Shown here: positions 1 to 8,827 of the stretch, piece after piece
Layout: every line of letters starts with the position of its first letter
Position numbering within the stretch: the first letter of the stretch is position 1
Source: Peribacillus sp. ACCC06369
GTDB lineage: Bacteria > Bacillota > Bacilli > Bacillales > DSM-1321
DNA length: 64,000 bases
Assembly (NCBI RefSeq): GCF_030348945.1
Contig: NZ_JAUCEN010000002.1
Coordinates: forward strand, 1,550,001-1,614,000
Direction of reading: 5' to 3'
The notes under the pieces: model-generated
The model's database searches: none
Seen by the model: only the letters and a program-made list of their open reading frames with translations
What the model was told of the DNA's origin: nothing
Program-made: the position numbers and the translations under genes

Positions 1-63
1 TATGGTGTCATTGCCGTTACGATTTATCAATGGGGAAACGTACACGAACAGGGGGAACTATGA
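1..63 (+). CDS. rsmD: 16S rRNA (guanine966-N2)-methyltransferase RsmD, C-terminal end only
   Basis: An open frame enters from the left edge and ends at a TGA at 61-63, giving only the last 20 residues, ending GNVHEQGEL. The fragment is too short to identify by motif. The call rests on position: in Bacillus, rsmD (ylbH) lies directly upstream of coaD. The stop codon abuts the coaD ATG, so the two are probably co-transcribed and translationally coupled. The identity is therefore an inference from synteny. Confidence 0.6.
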   Translation, partial: YGVIAVTIYQWGNVHEQGEL

Positions 64-555
<492 letters not shown>

Positions 556-593
556 AAAAAAGAGCATTGCCAATGCGCAATGCTCTTTTTTTT
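556..593. terminator. bidirectional Rho-independent terminator between coaD and ylbJ
   Basis: A 15-bp stem (arms 556-570 and 576-590, core GAGCATTGC/GCAATGCTC) is flanked by A residues on the left and a T-run on the right. It lies between two convergent genes, so it can stop transcription from both sides. Confidence 0.9.
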
Positions 594-597
594 CGGT

Positions 598-1815
598 TTA
601 AGAAAGGCCTTTGAATAGCCTTTTGGTATATATGATGATGTATAGGATCAAAAAGGCGAGGGTCAGAATTGGTCCGAAATCAAGCATATTTTGATAAAGG
701 GAACTTGCATGTTCTCCTGATCCACTGACCGGGAAGGAGGGTATCGGGCTGCCACTGAACCTATTGCCTTTATAGAATGGTTCCCAAAGCAGGACTGTAA
801 TTGTGGATGCCAGAAGGCCATGTGCTATCCTAGCCAGAAAAAAGGGAGCAAAACGAATGTCTGTTGTGGCTATGATACTGGCAACTTGCGCCTGAATGCT
901 GAACCCGTTGAAAGCTAAGATGAAACTTGTCATAACAGTTTGCTGAAAGAGACTCGCATTTTCGACCGTACTGGTTAATTTTGAACCAAGAGTCATTTCA
1001 AACATGCCTGATATGAGCGGTAGGCTTAAGGAATCCGGGAAATTTAAAATATGTAAAATCCCACTTACCCACGATGCGAGCAATCCGGTAATGTTCATAT
1101 GAAATAAAAGCTTATTGACCACCGAAAAGAGAATGATGAACCCTCCGATCATCAATAAAGTTTGAATAGATGAGAGTACCGCATCTCCAAGCAAACTGCC
1201 AAAGGGTCTTGTTTCTTTTATTCTGGTTCGATGCATCTGGCCAAAGGCTTGTCTAATGGAGGGGAGCTTGGTCATTACTTTTGTATGGGATTGTTCTTCT
1301 TTCCAACGGTAAAAACGCATGATGATGCCTACACAAAAATTTCCTAGGTAGTGGGAAAGTGCAAGGATGATCCCTAAATGAGGATTGTGGAAAAACCCAA
1401 CGGCAACTGCAACGAACAGGAACAATGGATTGGAAGAATTGGTGAAACAAACGAGTCTTTCAGCTTCAATGCGTGTTAATTGTCCTTCCTGACGAAGCCT
1501 TACAGTGTATTTCGCCCCAGCCGGAAACCCTGATGCAAGTCCCATCGCCCAAACAAACCCGCCCACTCCCGGTACACGGAATAAGGGACGCATAAATGGT
1601 TCGAGCATGACGCCGATGAACCTGACAACCCCAAAACTGATTAATAACTCCGAGAAAATCAAGAAAGGTAGTAGCGAAGGGAAAACAATTTTCCACCACA
1701 TATTCAGCCCGCCTTTGGAAGCTTCAAATGATTCTTGGGGGAAGATGATCAAGCCAACTGTCATCATCGTGACGGAGGTAGCTAGTAGTACTGTTTTAGA
1801 TTTTGATTTTAGCAA
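598..1815 (-). CDS. ylbJ: sporulation integral membrane protein YlbJ (SpoVV), dipicolinate transport
   Basis: This 405-residue protein consists largely of hydrophobic segments, roughly eight to ten membrane spans, with GFPAGAKYTVRL near residue 95 and an AFNGFSIQAQV segment near residue 300. These are typical of the YlbJ/nucleoside-gate family. In B. subtilis YlbJ (SpoVV) is made in the mother cell under sigma-E and is needed to move dipicolinic acid across the outer forespore membrane. The start is TTG at 1815-1813, with an AGGAGG Shine-Dalgarno sequence seven bases upstream on the minus strand. It is transcribed convergently with coaD and divergently from ylbK. A TTCATATT sequence upstream resembles a sigma-E -35 element, but I could not find a good -10 at the right spacing. 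Confidence 0.93.
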   Translation of the reverse strand: MLKSKSKTVLLATSVTMMTVGLIIFPQESFEASKGGLNMWWKIVFPSLLPFLIFSELLISFGVVRFIGVMLEPFMRPLFRVPGVGGFVWAMGLASGFPAGAKYTVRLRQEGQLTRIEAERLVCFTNSSNPLFLFVAVAVGFFHNPHLGIILALSHYLGNFCVGIIMRFYRWKEEQSHTKVMTKLPSIRQAFGQMHRTRIKETRPFGSLLGDAVLSSIQTLLMIGGFIILFSVVNKLLFHMNITGLLASWVSGILHILNFPDSLSLPLISGMFEMTLGSKLTSTVENASLFQQTVMTSFILAFNGFSIQAQVASIIATTDIRFAPFFLARIAHGLLASTITVLLWEPFYKGNRFSGSPIPSFPVSGSGEHASSLYQNMLDFGPILTLAFLILYIIIYTKRLFKGLS

Positions 1816-2126
1816 AATTCAGCCTCCTCTTGAAGGTTACTAAATAAGGGCAGTTCGTTTCGTATATAATAAAATATGAACATCCTTTTCGCGAAAAAGT
1901 AAGGTGCATGAATAATGTGGATTGTACCGACATGTATAAATGAGGATAATCCGCACAATGGAAAATTCAATGTAGCCTTTCATTTACATGGCTGCATAGT
2001 TTTTTTCTGCCATGCTTGTTTCACTGTCAATATAAATAATATGCTTCTATAAATCCGTTTAAGACCATAACTTTGAATGAGTGTTATTTCAATATTTTGA
2101 ACTAGTAATAGGCGGGGGGGGTATCT
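1816..2126. other. intergenic region between divergent ylbJ and ylbK
   Basis: This 311-base AT-rich stretch must hold the promoters of ylbJ (leftward) and ylbK (rightward), but neither has a clear consensus match. A perfect palindrome TTTTCGCGAAAA lies at 1886-1897. The end of the region carries a run of eight G (2113-2120) that serves as the ylbK ribosome-binding site. No credible gene is seen. Confidence 0.5.
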
Positions 2127-2924
2127 TTGTCGAAACCAAAGGTCGGGCTTGCACTTGGGTCGGGAGGAGCTAGGGGTTTTGCACATATTGGCGTGATAAA
2201 GGTATTACAGCAAGAAGGCATTCCAATAGATATGATTGCTGGAAGCAGCATGGGAGCCATGGTTGCTGCCTTTTATGGAGCGGGTTCAGATATCGAGAGG
2301 CTGTATAAGTTGTCCCGTGCATTTAAGCGAAAGTATTATTTGGACTTCACCATACCTAAAATGGGCTTCATTTCAGGTAAACGGACAAAGGATTTAATCA
2401 GGGTATTTACATATGGTAAGAAATTTGAAGAACTCGATATTCCTGTGGCAGTGGTCGCCACTGATATAAAAACGGGGGAAAAGGTCATTTTTCAGGAAGG
2501 TCCCATCGCTCCAGCTGTTAGGGCAAGCATTTCCATCCCTGGCATTTTCATTCCCGAAAAAATTGGAAATCGACTGCTTGTTGATGGAGGTGTTGTTGAC
2601 AGGGTTCCTGTTTCAGTCGTGAAGGATATGGGAGCGGACATCATAATTGGAGTGGATGTAGCCCACGTGAAACAGGATATGGAGATAAACTCCATCTATG
2701 ATGTAATCATGCAAAGCCTCGATATCCTGCAAATGGAGCTGGTTAAAAGCAGGGAGTTTGCTTCAGACGTGATGATACGCCCCAGGGTTGAGAAATACAG
2801 CTCGAAATCATTTACAAACGTACAGGAAATAATTAGTATTGGAGAAGAAGCTGCAAGAGGAAAGATAGATCAAATTAAGCAAAGCATTGTTACTTGGAAG
2901 GAGTCTTTTGAAGATGAGCCGTAA
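2127..2924 (+). CDS. ylbK: patatin-like phospholipase family protein YlbK
   Basis: The protein carries the three patatin signatures in order: the oxyanion-hole glycine stretch GSGGARG (residues 12-18), the nucleophile elbow GSSMG (residues 39-43, serine nucleophile), and the DGG motif with the catalytic Asp (VDGGVVD, around residue 154). The family are serine lipid acyl hydrolases with a Ser-Asp dyad, related to RssA/NTE. The substrate of this member is unknown. At 265 residues it is a single-domain form without a signal peptide. The start is TTG at 2127 after a G-rich ribosome-binding site. Its 3' end overlaps the ylbL start by 11 bases, indicating co-transcription. Confidence 0.92.
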   Translation: MSKPKVGLALGSGGARGFAHIGVIKVLQQEGIPIDMIAGSSMGAMVAAFYGAGSDIERLYKLSRAFKRKYYLDFTIPKMGFISGKRTKDLIRVFTYGKKFEELDIPVAVVATDIKTGEKVIFQEGPIAPAVRASISIPGIFIPEKIGNRLLVDGGVVDRVPVSVVKDMGADIIIGVDVAHVKQDMEINSIYDVIMQSLDILQMELVKSREFASDVMIRPRVEKYSSKSFTNVQEIISIGEEAARGKIDQIKQSIVTWKESFEDEP

Positions 2925-3939
2925 AATGTATGTACGCACTTTCCTGGTGGTGGCTATACTTCTCATAGCATCAGCCCTTTATTCCCTACCTTTTTATGTA
3001 TCAAAACCAGGAATGGCTAAAGAATTAGAGCCGATCATAGAGGTTTCCGGAGGAGATGAAGCGAAAGGCAGCTTTATGTTAACCACTGTAAGGATGGGCC
3101 GGGCGAATATATATTCCTATATGCTGGCGAAGTGGAGCAAATATCAGGAGCTTTATCCAGAGACCTCCATTCGGAGTGAAGATGAAACAGATGAAGAATA
3201 TAATGTCAGGCAGCTGCACTTAATGGATGGTTCTAAAAATAACGCCATTCAGATAGCATATGAAAAAGCAGGGAAAGAAGTCGATTACGAGTACCTGGGT
3301 GTATATGTTTTGGACGTGCTTAAAGGAATGCCGGCAGCTAAAGAACTGAAAGCGGGCGATCAAATCATTCAGGTCGATGATGTTAAATTCAATTCTGCAC
3401 AGGAATTCATGGACTACATTAACGGAAAAAAAGCTGGAGATGAGGTTAAAATAGTGTATAAGCGGGAGGAAACGGAGAAAACTGCCTTTCTTTCATTGCA
3501 GCCTTTTAAAGATGACCCAAATAGGGTTGGAATAGGCATTTCGCTTGATGATAACCGAAAAGTGATCACAAAACCAGCTATAGCCATAGATTCAGAACAA
3601 ATAGGCGGTCCGTCTGCTGGTTTAATGTTTTCTTTGGAAATTTATAATCAATTAACAAAGGGCGATCTTACAAATGGATATGATATAGCGGGGACAGGAA
3701 CGATGTCGGATGATGGGACAGTCGGTCCAATCGGCGGGATTCAACAGAAAATAGTGGCAGCCGATAAATCTGGAGCCGAAATATTCTTTGCCCCAAATGA
3801 AAACGGGGCAGCAGGTTCGAATTATGAAGATGCACTCATTGCAGCAAAGGACATAGACACGGAGATGAAGATCGTGCCGGTTGACAACTTTGAGGATGCA
3901 ATAGCCTATTTAACGAAGCTAAAAGGAAAAGAAAAATGA
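2914..3939 (+). CDS. ddcP: membrane-anchored PDZ/Lon-type serine protease YlbL (DdcP)
   Basis: After a short basic N-terminus there is one membrane segment (about residues 8-26), then an extracytoplasmic PDZ domain (about residues 115-200) and a Lon S16-type protease domain. The predicted nucleophile is the Ser in GGPSAGLMF and the general base is the Lys in IQQKIVAADKSGA. In B. subtilis YlbL (DdcP) and CtpA degrade the SOS division inhibitor YneA, which allows recovery after DNA damage. I chose ATG 2914 because the Shine-Dalgarno sequence AAGGAG sits 11 bases upstream and the family starts close to the membrane segment. A TTG at 2908 is the alternative. The gene overlaps ylbK and ends at a strong terminator. 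Confidence 0.93.
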   Translation: MSRKMYVRTFLVVAILLIASALYSLPFYVSKPGMAKELEPIIEVSGGDEAKGSFMLTTVRMGRANIYSYMLAKWSKYQELYPETSIRSEDETDEEYNVRQLHLMDGSKNNAIQIAYEKAGKEVDYEYLGVYVLDVLKGMPAAKELKAGDQIIQVDDVKFNSAQEFMDYINGKKAGDEVKIVYKREETEKTAFLSLQPFKDDPNRVGIGISLDDNRKVITKPAIAIDSEQIGGPSAGLMFSLEIYNQLTKGDLTNGYDIAGTGTMSDDGTVGPIGGIQQKIVAADKSGAEIFFAPNENGAAGSNYEDALIAAKDIDTEMKIVPVDNFEDAIAYLTKLKGKEK

Positions 3940-3978
3940 AAAAAAGCGCAAGCAGTCATCTACTGTTTGCGCTTTTTT
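3940..3978. terminator. bidirectional terminator between ylbL and tmcAL
   Basis: The stem arms lie at 3940-3955 and 3963-3978 (core AAGCGCAAGCAG/CTGTTTGCGCTT with a G-T pair), with flanking A and T runs. It lies between convergent genes. Confidence 0.88.
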
Positions 3979-4030
3979 GATGATTAGATTTTTACTCTTA
4001 AGGATGGACGGGCCAGGCTTAAACCATTCT

Positions 4031-5236
4031 TTATTTGAAAATGATGGGGGATTCATATTCCCTTTTCATCAAGGCAGCCTGATGCGGTTCGGACAAGCCC
4101 AGTGCATACACCTGTGCCGCTCGCAAATCCGTATCGATGTCCTGCTTCTGATAGGACGAAAGTTTAGAGATGAGCGGGAGCGGTAAGCCTTTTTTTACAG
4201 TGCGCAGATATTCTTGTCCCCGGCCATTCATGCCAAGAAGTCTGATATAGGCTGGTTGGTCATTGTGAATCACCTGTTCCTTTAATGTATGGGTCAATAT
4301 ATGGACACACATCCGCTGTAGTCGTGTCCATGTGTAGCGTTTTGTCTTCAGAGCGGGCATGAATTCAGAAAACCTCGAAGATTGTTTGGCCATTTCTTTT
4401 ATTCGGTGTTCTATTCCTTCCTCAATTTCGTAAATCCCTGCCAATTCGGTTAAAGTGGAAGACAGGATTCTGTATTTTAACATGGGCCAATACATTTCCC
4501 AGTCATGTAAGGCATGGTAGTGCAATAAATATTGCTCAAGACCACTCATTGTCGGTTGAGGAATATAACTGGATACAGGATCCAATTTCTGGTGTTCATG
4601 GATGGCTTTGCGTATCCCCGTTGCGCTGGCAATAGGGTCTTGGGACAACTTTGTTTCATGGTATCCGGCAGCAACCCTTTGAATCGTATAAGGGCGAATG
4701 GAGTAGCCGTTTGAAAGGGCAGCACTTACATATTCCTTTCCAAGAATATTATTTGGCTTCGTCAAATCCAATGCAGCATCACCATTGATGATCGATCGAT
4801 AAGCCTGGGCAGCACTGGCCGGATAACTATTACCGGCATCCATAGCAGATTTAATGGCAGCATCGAATGCAGCGGAATTATCCGAAAGGATTCTGTGGGC
4901 GGTGATGAATGGTTCAATTCTGCCATCCTCGCTTCCGAAGCAAAAGGAGTCACAGCCAAGGGATTCCAAAAGAGAGATAGATCCTTTTGCAAATATCTCC
5001 GCCTTCTGTGTCGCGAAAGCATAGGGAAGTTCGATGACAAGATCTATGCCGCCATTCAAAGCCATTTCGGCACGTGTCCACTTGCTGACGATAGCAGGCT
5101 CGCCACGCTGTAAAAAGGGCCCGCTCATAACTGCCACCACAACATCTGCCCCTGTTTTTTCTCTACTTTCTCTTGCATGTAAAACATGTCCATTGTGAAA
5201 AGGGTTATATTCGACAACTAAACCGCAAGCTTTCAT
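4031..5236 (-). CDS. tmcAL: tRNA(Met) cytidine acetate ligase
   Basis: TmcAL (YlbM) makes N4-acetylcytidine at the wobble position of elongator tRNA(Met), using acetate and ATP through an acetyl-adenylate. The N-terminus MKACGLVVEYNPFHNGH carries the nucleotidyltransferase-like HxGH motif (residues 14-17), followed by MSGPFLQRGEPA and IELP segments typical of the family. The 401-residue length is normal. The ATG at 5236-5234 is supported by a GAGGTG Shine-Dalgarno sequence just upstream on the minus strand. The gene is monocistronic here, convergent with ylbL and divergent from ylbN. Confidence 0.96.
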   Translation of the reverse strand: MKACGLVVEYNPFHNGHVLHARESREKTGADVVVAVMSGPFLQRGEPAIVSKWTRAEMALNGGIDLVIELPYAFATQKAEIFAKGSISLLESLGCDSFCFGSEDGRIEPFITAHRILSDNSAAFDAAIKSAMDAGNSYPASAAQAYRSIINGDAALDLTKPNNILGKEYVSAALSNGYSIRPYTIQRVAAGYHETKLSQDPIASATGIRKAIHEHQKLDPVSSYIPQPTMSGLEQYLLHYHALHDWEMYWPMLKYRILSSTLTELAGIYEIEEGIEHRIKEMAKQSSRFSEFMPALKTKRYTWTRLQRMCVHILTHTLKEQVIHNDQPAYIRLLGMNGRGQEYLRTVKKGLPLPLISKLSSYQKQDIDTDLRAAQVYALGLSEPHQAALMKREYESPIIFK

Positions 5237-5397
5237 TCGTTCACCTCAGAGAAAAACTTTGTATTTTTTAAACTTAGTGCTAAAATAGTATTTCAAGTAA
5301 AATTACTATAAGTAATCGTCTTGATTTTTTGTTTGAAATGATTCTTAAACTTGGACAATCAGTTAGGATGACTACATTATAGTGTAAAGAAAAAATA

Positions 5398-5426
5398 TTG
5401 ACAAACTTATAATTGAAAGCTATAAT
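5398..5426 (+). promoter_or_regulatory. sigma-A promoter of ylbN-rpmF
   Basis: A perfect -35 TTGACA (5398-5403) and a perfect -10 TATAAT (5421-5426) are separated by 17 bases, about 30 bases before the ylbN start. This is the best consensus promoter in the window and fits a ribosomal-protein operon. Confidence 0.92.
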
Positions 5427-5454
5427 TATTTTTGTTGCCTTGAGGTGATTTCAT

Positions 5455-5976
5455 TTGAAATGGACGATTAGTCAACTTCAAAAAATTCGGGACAAAGATT
5501 TACGGTTTGATGAACTGGTGGATGTCTTAGACATTAGAGAAAGAGACCCGCAAATTCGCGATGTCTCTCCGATTAGAGTAGCAGGAAGAGCTGATATCAG
5601 CTCGACCGAGATTACTTTTCACTTGCATCTTTCAGGTGAATTAACATTACCTTGCTCCCGTACACTGGTAGACGTTAAATATCCGATTGATATTGATACA
5701 AAAGAAACCTTTCTTTTAAAGGCAGATGGCACTGATTTCTACGGAGATGATGTCACTGTTGTGGAAGGTGACGTTGTAGACCTAATACCGGTAATTAAAG
5801 AAAATTTATTGCTAGAAATTCCGATGCAGGTTTTTTGTGAGGATGTCGATTCGAACGAAGCTGCTCCTCAATCTGGGAAAGACTGGGCTGTTATTTCTCA
5901 AGAAGAAAATGAGCATAAGGTTGATCCGAGATTTGCAAAGCTTGCCGACTTTTTTGACAACAATAAAGAATCTTGA
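5455..5976 (+). CDS. ylbN: DUF177 / YceD-family protein YlbN
   Basis: This 173-residue acidic protein belongs to the DUF177 (YceD) family, whose gene is nearly always paired with rpmF, as it is here. Work on plant and E. coli relatives links the family to 23S rRNA accumulation or processing. The biochemical role in Bacillus is not defined. The family core is visible in LSGELTLPCSRTLVDVKYPID and the acidic VVEGDVVDLIPVIKENLLLEIP segment. The start is TTG at 5455, with GAGGTGA as ribosome-binding site. A consensus promoter lies directly upstream, and rpmF follows after 65 bases. Confidence 0.92.
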   Translation: MKWTISQLQKIRDKDLRFDELVDVLDIRERDPQIRDVSPIRVAGRADISSTEITFHLHLSGELTLPCSRTLVDVKYPIDIDTKETFLLKADGTDFYGDDVTVVEGDVVDLIPVIKENLLLEIPMQVFCEDVDSNEAAPQSGKDWAVISQEENEHKVDPRFAKLADFFDNNKES

Positions 5977-6041
5977 TTGGAACGAAAAATCGTTAATCCG
6001 ATTTTTCCAGCTTTTTTATATTTTTTAAGGAGGTGGGAATA

Positions 6042-6215
6042 ATGGCTGTACCTTTTAGAAGAACGTCGAAAACTGTAAAAAGAAAACGTCGTACGCACTT
6101 CAAGCTTCAAGTACCTGGTATGGTAGAATGCCCGAGCTGTGGTGGAATGACTCTTTCACATCACGTTTGTAAAGAATGTGGAACATATAAAGGAAAAGAA
6201 GTTGTCGCAAAATAA
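6042..6215 (+). CDS. rpmF: 50S ribosomal protein L32
   Basis: This is a 57-residue basic protein with [19 protein letters not shown] at the start and a zinc-ribbon pair CPSC...CKEC (around residues 30-46). It is therefore the zinc-binding (C+) form of L32. The ATG at 6042 is preceded by AAGGAGGTG at optimal distance, so the longer GTG frame from 6033 is not used. It shares the ylbN promoter and ends at a hairpin terminator. Confidence 0.98.
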   Translation: MAVPFRRTSKTVKRKRRTHFKLQVPGMVECPSCGGMTLSHHVCKECGTYKGKEVVAK

Positions 6216-6264
6216 TTTCTTGACCTACTTGAGAGCTTTGCTTTCTTGATGCAACACGCTAATC

Positions 6265-6296
6265 AAAGCGCAGAGATTTTTCTCTGTGCTTTTTTT
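6265..6296 (+). terminator. Rho-independent terminator after rpmF
   Basis: The stem AAAGCGCAGAGA/TCTCTGTGCTTT (6265-6276 and 6281-6292, one wobble pair) has a TTTT loop and is followed by a T-run. Confidence 0.88.
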
Positions 6297-6364
6297 ACAA
6301 ATGTATTTGGCAGAATATTTGGAATTCATCGATGTTTGATGATAATTTTGGAGAAGGTGTTTAC

Positions 6365-7129
6365 GTGAATCAGGTGATTAAGGTTGAAAAGGATAAACGC
6401 GGTTTCATGAAGGTCCTATTTAATAGACCGGAGAAAAGGAATGCCGTGAATTATCAATTTATGAACGAACTTGAGTCGATATTGTCAGAAGCGGCACACG
6501 ATGACGAAATTAAGTTGCTTGTCCTTACAGGGGTGGGCTCTGAGGCTTTCTGTTCAGGTGGGGATCTAAGTGAATTCCAAGATTTGCATACAGAAGCAGA
6601 AGCCTTTACTATGTTATCGAAAATGGGTGAAATTCTTTATAAACTAGCAGTATTCCCAAAACCAACATTAGCGCTCATCAATGGAAGTGCTGTCGGCGGG
6701 GGATGCGAAATAGCGACAGCATGTGATTTTAGATTGGCAAAGAGCGGAGTCAAGCTCGGGTTTGTACAGGGAACTCTAGGAATCACGACAGGATGGGGCG
6801 GAGCTTCACTTTTACTTGAAAAAATACCAGAGCAAAAAGCGCTAAAGCTATTATTGGATGCAAAAATACATAAAGCTGAGGAAGCGAAGGAATTTGGTTT
6901 CGTAGATGAGATAGTCGGAGAAAGTATGGATGGATGGGAAAGTTTCGCAGAAGATTTTCTTCGCCATGAAACTGGGGTATTGATGGCTTATAAAAGATTG
7001 TTGGTCCATAAATGGCAAGGTAGTGGACTTAAAGGAAGAATGGATGCGGAAATCCGAGAATGTTCTAAACTGTGGGCGAGTGATGAGCACCATGCTGCAG
7101 TCGATCGTTTTTTAAAAAAGAAAAAATAA
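6365..7129 (+). CDS. enoyl-CoA hydratase/isomerase (crotonase) family protein
   Basis: This 254-residue protein has a complete crotonase fold signature. The CoA/oxyanion-hole segment FCSGGDLSEF lies near residue 66, and GGGCEIATACDFRLA near residues 110-124. In the usual hydratase alignment the first catalytic Glu is replaced by Gln (VQGTLGI), and the following WGG motif resembles ethylmalonyl-CoA decarboxylase (ECHDC1-type) enzymes. A decarboxylase or other acyl-CoA role is therefore as likely as hydration. The GTG start at 6365 is preferred because GGAGAAGGTG precedes it; the longer ATG frame from 6332 lacks a ribosome-binding site. It lies between rpmF and gerR, where B. subtilis has no such gene. 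Confidence 0.88.
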   Translation: MNQVIKVEKDKRGFMKVLFNRPEKRNAVNYQFMNELESILSEAAHDDEIKLLVLTGVGSEAFCSGGDLSEFQDLHTEAEAFTMLSKMGEILYKLAVFPKPTLALINGSAVGGGCEIATACDFRLAKSGVKLGFVQGTLGITTGWGGASLLLEKIPEQKALKLLLDAKIHKAEEAKEFGFVDEIVGESMDGWESFAEDFLRHETGVLMAYKRLLVHKWQGSGLKGRMDAEIRECSKLWASDEHHAAVDRFLKKKK

Positions 7130-7207
7130 ATATTACACGCTCTATATATCTTCTATCTTTCCTAGCATGTGCATATTATGAATTAAAACTTGCTGGGAGG
7201 TAGAGAG

Positions 7208-7828
7208 ATGTCGATTGCGAGACAAGATGCATGGACTCACGATGAGGATCTTTTGTTGGCTGAAGTGGTGCTAAGGCATATACGAGAAGGCAGTACACAA
7301 TTAAAGGCGTTTGAAGAAGTGGGGAAACAGTTATCGAGGACATCGGCTGCATGTGGATTCCGTTGGAATTCATTTGTAAGGAAGCAATATAAGTCAGGGA
7401 TAGAGCTGGCGAAGAAACAAAGGAAAGAACAGGTAGTCATTGATCCTGATGTGGAAAGGGATTCCAGTGCAGTGGTGGAAAATAACACTATTGAACAAAA
7501 GACGCCACAGCAGGAAGAAAATGAATCTATTACCCTCCAGGAAGTTATATTATATTTAACCAAAATGGATGAATTCTTTCAGCTTGATAATAAGGAAAAA
7601 GAACGGATTTCTGAGCGGTCCCTATTCCTTGAACGGGAAAATGTCCGATTAAAGGAAGAAAATGCCCTGCTTAAAGATAACCTGAAAGCGGTAGAGGAAG
7701 ATTATCGTGCCTTGATGCAGATAATGGAGCGTGCAAGAAAGCTAAGTGTACAAGAGGACGAAAAGACGAATCCTAAGGTAAGTTTTCAAATGGATAAAAA
7801 TGGTAATTTAGAGAGGGTCAATAAATAA
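7208..7828 (+). CDS. gerR: RsfA-family transcription factor GerR (YlbO)
   Basis: The N-terminal 60 residues form a Myb/SANT-like helix-turn-helix ([20 protein letters not shown]...[17 protein letters not shown]) characteristic of the RsfA/YlbO family. A charged linker and a C-terminal coiled coil (about residues 125-180, [24 protein letters not shown]) follow. In B. subtilis GerR is a sigma-E-dependent mother-cell regulator that lowers expression of some sigma-E genes during sporulation. The ATG at 7208 follows GGGAGGTAGAG. The TTG at 7190 would place the Shine-Dalgarno sequence inside the gene and is rejected. A terminator follows. Confidence 0.9.
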   Translation: MSIARQDAWTHDEDLLLAEVVLRHIREGSTQLKAFEEVGKQLSRTSAACGFRWNSFVRKQYKSGIELAKKQRKEQVVIDPDVERDSSAVVENNTIEQKTPQQEENESITLQEVILYLTKMDEFFQLDNKEKERISERSLFLERENVRLKEENALLKDNLKAVEEDYRALMQIMERARKLSVQEDEKTNPKVSFQMDKNGNLERVNK

Positions 7829-7861
7829 AAAATGCGGGTGGGAAAATCCGCCCGCATTTTC
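7829..7861. terminator. bidirectional terminator between gerR and ylbP
   Basis: The 11-bp stem AATGCGGGTGG/CCGCCCGCATT (7831-7841 and 7848-7858, one G-T pair) is flanked by A and T runs, between convergent genes. Confidence 0.88.
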
Positions 7862-7870
7862 TTCATTTCC

Positions 7871-8359
7871 TTATTCTTGTGTATCCATTTCTTTATTTTC
7901 TTGTTCTGTAAATGGGCTCCAAATCAGCGGGTTTTCTCCAAGGTCCCTGTCCATATCATAGGAAACTGCAGAAAAGCCCATCTTTTTCCAAAAGTCCTGT
8001 GAATGAACTCGTGGGTTGGTTTTGATAGGCATTTGCAGGCTTTTGGCGAATTCGACTAAAGCTCTTCCATATCCTTTTTTCTGATAGTTAGGCAGGACTT
8101 CAAGTTTCCAAAGAACAAGGAAGTCCCTTGAATTGTCAAAATACTGGTCAAATTTAGCACTTCTTTTATACAGGCTCATCCGGGCTACAAGTTTGTCGCC
8201 ATAAAAGATTCCGTAAAAAGGTGATTGGCTGTCATTTTCAATGATGTTACCCTCTAAATCATCTAGCATTGACAGTTCCTGTATCCCGTATTCTTTGAAT
8301 TTTTTGAATTCCTCAAGCGTTTTAAAATTTACAAGTAATCGTTCCACCTTGTATTCCAT
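7871..8359 (-). CDS. ylbP: GNAT-family N-acetyltransferase YlbP
   Basis: This 162-residue protein has a GNAT domain. The acetyl-CoA-binding motif A is seen in LWKLEVLPNYQKKGYGRALVEFAKS, with the Q/RxxGxG/A-like QKKGYG, and an SQDFWKKMGFSAVSYD segment follows near the C-terminus. The acceptor substrate is unknown. The family is conserved in Bacillus at this position. I placed the start at the ATG 8359-8357 because a GGGGGAG ribosome-binding site precedes it. The longer frame to 8407 would read through that site. It is transcribed opposite to its neighbours. Confidence 0.88.
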   Translation of the reverse strand: MEYKVERLLVNFKTLEEFKKFKEYGIQELSMLDDLEGNIIENDSQSPFYGIFYGDKLVARMSLYKRSAKFDQYFDNSRDFLVLWKLEVLPNYQKKGYGRALVEFAKSLQMPIKTNPRVHSQDFWKKMGFSAVSYDMDRDLGENPLIWSPFTEQENKEMDTQE

Positions 8360-8827
8360 AAAAAAGCTCCCCCTTAATTCTGATAAACCTCTTCCGATAA
8401 TACCCATTGAAAGTCATCCCACTGATCATTACCCTGTGGAATTCCAGCTTAGGCTAAATCTAGAATGTCATCGACCGATTTATCCTTGCTGACTAAATGC
8501 TTACAGCCTTTTATCCCCCGCCCTATTCCCTTCGATTTCTCGTCGGTTGAGATTGGAGGTATCTTTTGTTCCTATAAAGTCTAAAGATTGGCTAAGCTTT
8601 TCGTATCTAATATACCATTAAATTACCGCTTTAAGAAGAAAATATATCTTCATTGGCGCATTAATGGGATTTTATTGCGAGCGTGTTGATGGGCAGGCTA
8701 GATCATTCAATCTGATTACCGGCGTTTTCTATAGTTATTGATGTGAAAATTGATGCAAGATAAAAAAGATAATGTGATAAAATAGTAAATATATTTAAAA
8801 AAGTAAGGAAGGGTAAGGAAGGGTATT
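8360..8827. other. non-coding region between ylbP and panE
   Basis: This 468-base region between divergent genes has no credible open frame. Near its right end, upstream of panE, lie TTGATG and GATAAA-like hexamers (about 8738-8781), but none is at consensus spacing, so no promoter is called. A 10-bp unit GTAAGGAAGG is tandemly duplicated at 8803-8822 and supplies the panE ribosome-binding site. The rest shows no recognisable structure. Confidence 0.5.

Noticed and set aside
1505..1843. A 112-residue plus-strand frame opposite ylbJ.
   Set aside because: It is a shadow of the clear membrane protein on the other strand, with no start signal and low-complexity, Pro-rich translation.
1816..1890. 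A sigma-E promoter for ylbJ based on TTCATATT.
   Set aside because: No acceptable -10 lies at the required 13-15 base distance on the minus strand.
2887..2913. An upstream TTG start for ylbL.
   Set aside because: It would place the Shine-Dalgarno sequence inside the gene and add residues not typical of the family. ATG 2914 is better.
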